DNA of 64,000 nucleotides from Bacteroidales bacterium (GTDB lineage Bacteria > Bacteroidota > Bacteroidia > Bacteroidales > Lentimicrobiaceae), in NCBI GenBank assembly GCA_016709025.1, contig JADJEQ010000010.1:62001-126000 (forward strand), given 5' to 3'. Both the position numbers and the translations under genes were made by a program. The notes below the pieces were generated by a model, which worked only from the letters and a program-made list of their open reading frames with translations, was not told where the DNA came from and made no database searches. The first letter of the stretch is position 1, and each line of letters opens with the position of its first letter. This document shows, piece after piece, positions 62,333-64,000 of this stretch.

Positions 62333-64000
62333 ATGCTCTCAGTTAATAACCTTTCAGTTTATTTTACCGGAAAGTACCTTTTCGATGATGTCAGTTTTCT
62401 GATCACCGAAAGAGACCGGGTAGGACTGGTTGGTAAAAACGGGGCAGGTAAGACAACCCTGCTGCGCATTATTACCGGTGAGCAGCAGGCCGAAAGCGGC
62501 ACCATTTCCAAGCCCTCAGATCTGTTGATTGGCTACCTGCCGCAGGAAGTCGTGACAACGGGTGCCGGATCTGTTTTCGTTGAAACCATGCAGGCCTTTG
62601 AAAGGGTGCTGAAACTAAAAAGTGAAAGCGATCGCCTAAGCCATGACATTACAGAACGGGAGGATTATCACAGCGCCGAATACCTGAAACTGATCGAACG
62701 GTTGAACGATTGCAACGAGCAGTTCAGGCTGGCCGGGGGAAACCAGATGGAAGGCGAAACGGAGAAGGTTCTGATGGGACTTGGTTTTAAATCCACCGAT
62801 TTTAACCGTAAACTCAGTGAATTCAGCGGCGGCTGGCGCATGCGGGTTGAACTGGCCAAACTGCTGTTAAGGAAACCAGGCCTGCTGTTGCTCGATGAGC
62901 CGACCAATCACCTCGATATTGAATCAATACAATGGCTCGAAGAGTACCTGCAATCATTCAGGGGTGCGGTGATACTTGTTTCGCACGACCGGGCTTTTCT
63001 CGACAATGTAACCAACCGGACCATCGAAATCTCGCTTGGACGGGTATTTGACTTTAAAACATCCTATTCCGGTTACGTTGAACTGCGCAGTGAATTGCAG
63101 GAACAACAACAGGCAGCTTTCAACAACCAGCAGCGGCAACTGGCAGATATTGAGCGGTTTATTGAACGGTTTCGTTATAAATCGACCAAAGCAAGACAGG
63201 TTCAGTCGAAGCAGAAGATGCTCGATAAAATCGACCGGGTAGAGGTTGAAGACATTGATAAATCATCCATCCATTTCAGGTTTCCACCCGCACCTTCATC
63301 CGGAAAGATTGTGGTGGAAGCGAACAATCTTGAAAAGAAATACGGGTCGAACGTAGTATTCAGCAAAGTAGACTTCGCCATTGAGCGCAACGACTTTGTA
63401 GCTTTTGTCGGCAAGAACGGTGAAGGTAAAACCACACTTGCCAAAATTATTGCCGAAAACCTGGCACATACCGGTGAGTGTAAGATAGGGTACAATGTTA
63501 AGCTGGGCTATTATGCCCAGAACCAGGCCGATCTGCTCGACCCTGAAAGAACAGTGTTTCAGACCATCGACGATGTAGCAGTAGGTGATATCCGGCCAAA
63601 AGTACGGGGTATTCTCGGTAGCTTTCTTTTTGGTGGCGAGGACATTGAAAAGAAAGTTAAGGTGCTTTCAGGGGGAGAAAAATCACGACTGGCCCTGGCT
63701 AAGCTATTGCTTTCGCCGGTCAATTTGCTGGTTCTTGATGAGCCGACCAACCACCTCGATATGATGTCGAAAGACATTCTGAAGAATGCACTCCTGATGT
63801 ACGATGGAACCCTGATTGTGGTTTCTCACGATCGCGACTTTCTGCAGGGACTTACCGATAAGGTGTTTGAGTTCCGCGATGGACGGGTGAAGCAGCACAT
63901 CGGGGATATCTACGATTTTCTTGAAAAAAGGCGGCTCGATACCCTCGACCAGTTGAATCAGCAGCGCCTGAATGCCCGGAATTCAGATGGGGGAGAGGCG
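62333..64000 (+). CDS. ABC-F family ATPase (3' end beyond window)
   Basis: The start is MLSVNNLSVYFTGKYLF. The frame is open for 556 codons to the window edge with no stop. There are two ABC domains: Walker A GKNGAGKTTLLRI, signature LSEFSGGWRMR, Walker B LLLLDEPTNHLD in the first; GKNGEGKTTLAKI, signature KVLSGGEKSRLALA, Walker B LLVLDEPTNHLD in the second. A basic Q/R-rich linker (the P-site tRNA interaction motif region) lies between them. There are no transmembrane helices. ABC-F proteins act on ribosomes as translation factors or resistance proteins. The layout is Uup/YdiF-like, and the exact subfamily is not fixed without the C-terminus. Confidence 0.93.
   Translation, partial: MLSVNNLSVYFTGKYLFDDVSFLITERDRVGLVGKNGAGKTTLLRIITGEQQAESGTISKPSDLLIGYLPQEVVTTGAGSVFVETMQAFERVLKLKSESDRLSHDITEREDYHSAEYLKLIERLNDCNEQFRLAGGNQMEGETEKVLMGLGFKSTDFNRKLSEFSGGWRMRVELAKLLLRKPGLLLLDEPTNHLDIESIQWLEEYLQSFRGAVILVSHDRAFLDNVTNRTIEISLGRVFDFKTSYSGYVELRSELQEQQQAAFNNQQRQLADIERFIERFRYKSTKARQVQSKQKMLDKIDRVEVEDIDKSSIHFRFPPAPSSGKIVVEANNLEKKYGSNVVFSKVDFAIERNDFVAFVGKNGEGKTTLAKIIAENLAHTGECKIGYNVKLGYYAQNQADLLDPERTVFQTIDDVAVGDIRPKVRGILGSFLFGGEDIEKKVKVLSGGEKSRLALAKLLLSPVNLLVLDEPTNHLDMMSKDILKNALLMYDGTLIVVSHDRDFLQGLTDKVFEFRDGRVKQHIGDIYDFLEKRRLDTLDQLNQQRLNARNSDGGEA

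Overview
This window comes from a Bacteroidota chromosome, most likely a Bacteroidales or Marinilabiliales-like anaerobe. The evidence is as follows. Several large secreted proteins end in type IX secretion system (T9SS) type A sorting domains. The housekeeping promoters show the Bacteroidota -7 box TAnnTTTG. Start codons mostly lack a Shine-Dalgarno sequence. There is an ECF sigma/FecR pair with a DUF4974-type tail. The lineage below phylum is inference.

Left part (1-24.4 kb). Two Ycf48/BNR-like beta-propeller T9SS proteins open the window (515-2593, and a frameshifted copy at 2690-4749). A decayed secreted-protein gene follows (4848-5400, minus). A minus-strand housekeeping block then reads rplU-rpmA (own promoter and terminator), serS, a secreted TPR protein, rsmA, a TMTC-like membrane/TPR protein and a fatty-acyl-AMP ligase-like enzyme. 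Next come an EamA transporter, a divergent NmrA-like oxidoreductase/HxlR regulator pair with overlapping promoters, a small hypothetical protein, an aldehyde dehydrogenase and a frameshifted lipoprotein. The gaps between these genes hold families of low-complexity repeats and two long homopolymers.

Right part (21.4-62.1 kb). This looks like one regulated surface-protein system. An ECF sigma factor (21388) is followed by a FecR-type anti-sigma factor, an STN-domain outer-membrane barrel (not a full TonB-dependent SusC transporter) and a beta-helix T9SS protein. A 30-bp element, TAGGGGTAAAA, nine bases, ATTGTCTATA, occurs six times. It lies upstream of fecR, of three giant mosaic T9SS adhesin-like proteins (2387, 2805 and 2988 aa), of a 711-aa propeller protein and of a 1013-aa short paralogue. 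I infer that it is the promoter of the local ECF sigma factor, and that the whole 40 kb is one cell-surface-signalling regulon. The giant proteins are paralogues that share long nearly identical tracts and swap domain cassettes between conserved flanks. Their 3' ends and terminators appear to evolve in concert. Three of the genes have unusually long leaders (about 0.5-1 kb) carrying a conserved AGAAAGGAGG far from any start codon.

The window ends inside an ABC-F ATPase gene (62333 to the edge). I saw no tRNA, rRNA, CRISPR array, transposase or phage gene.
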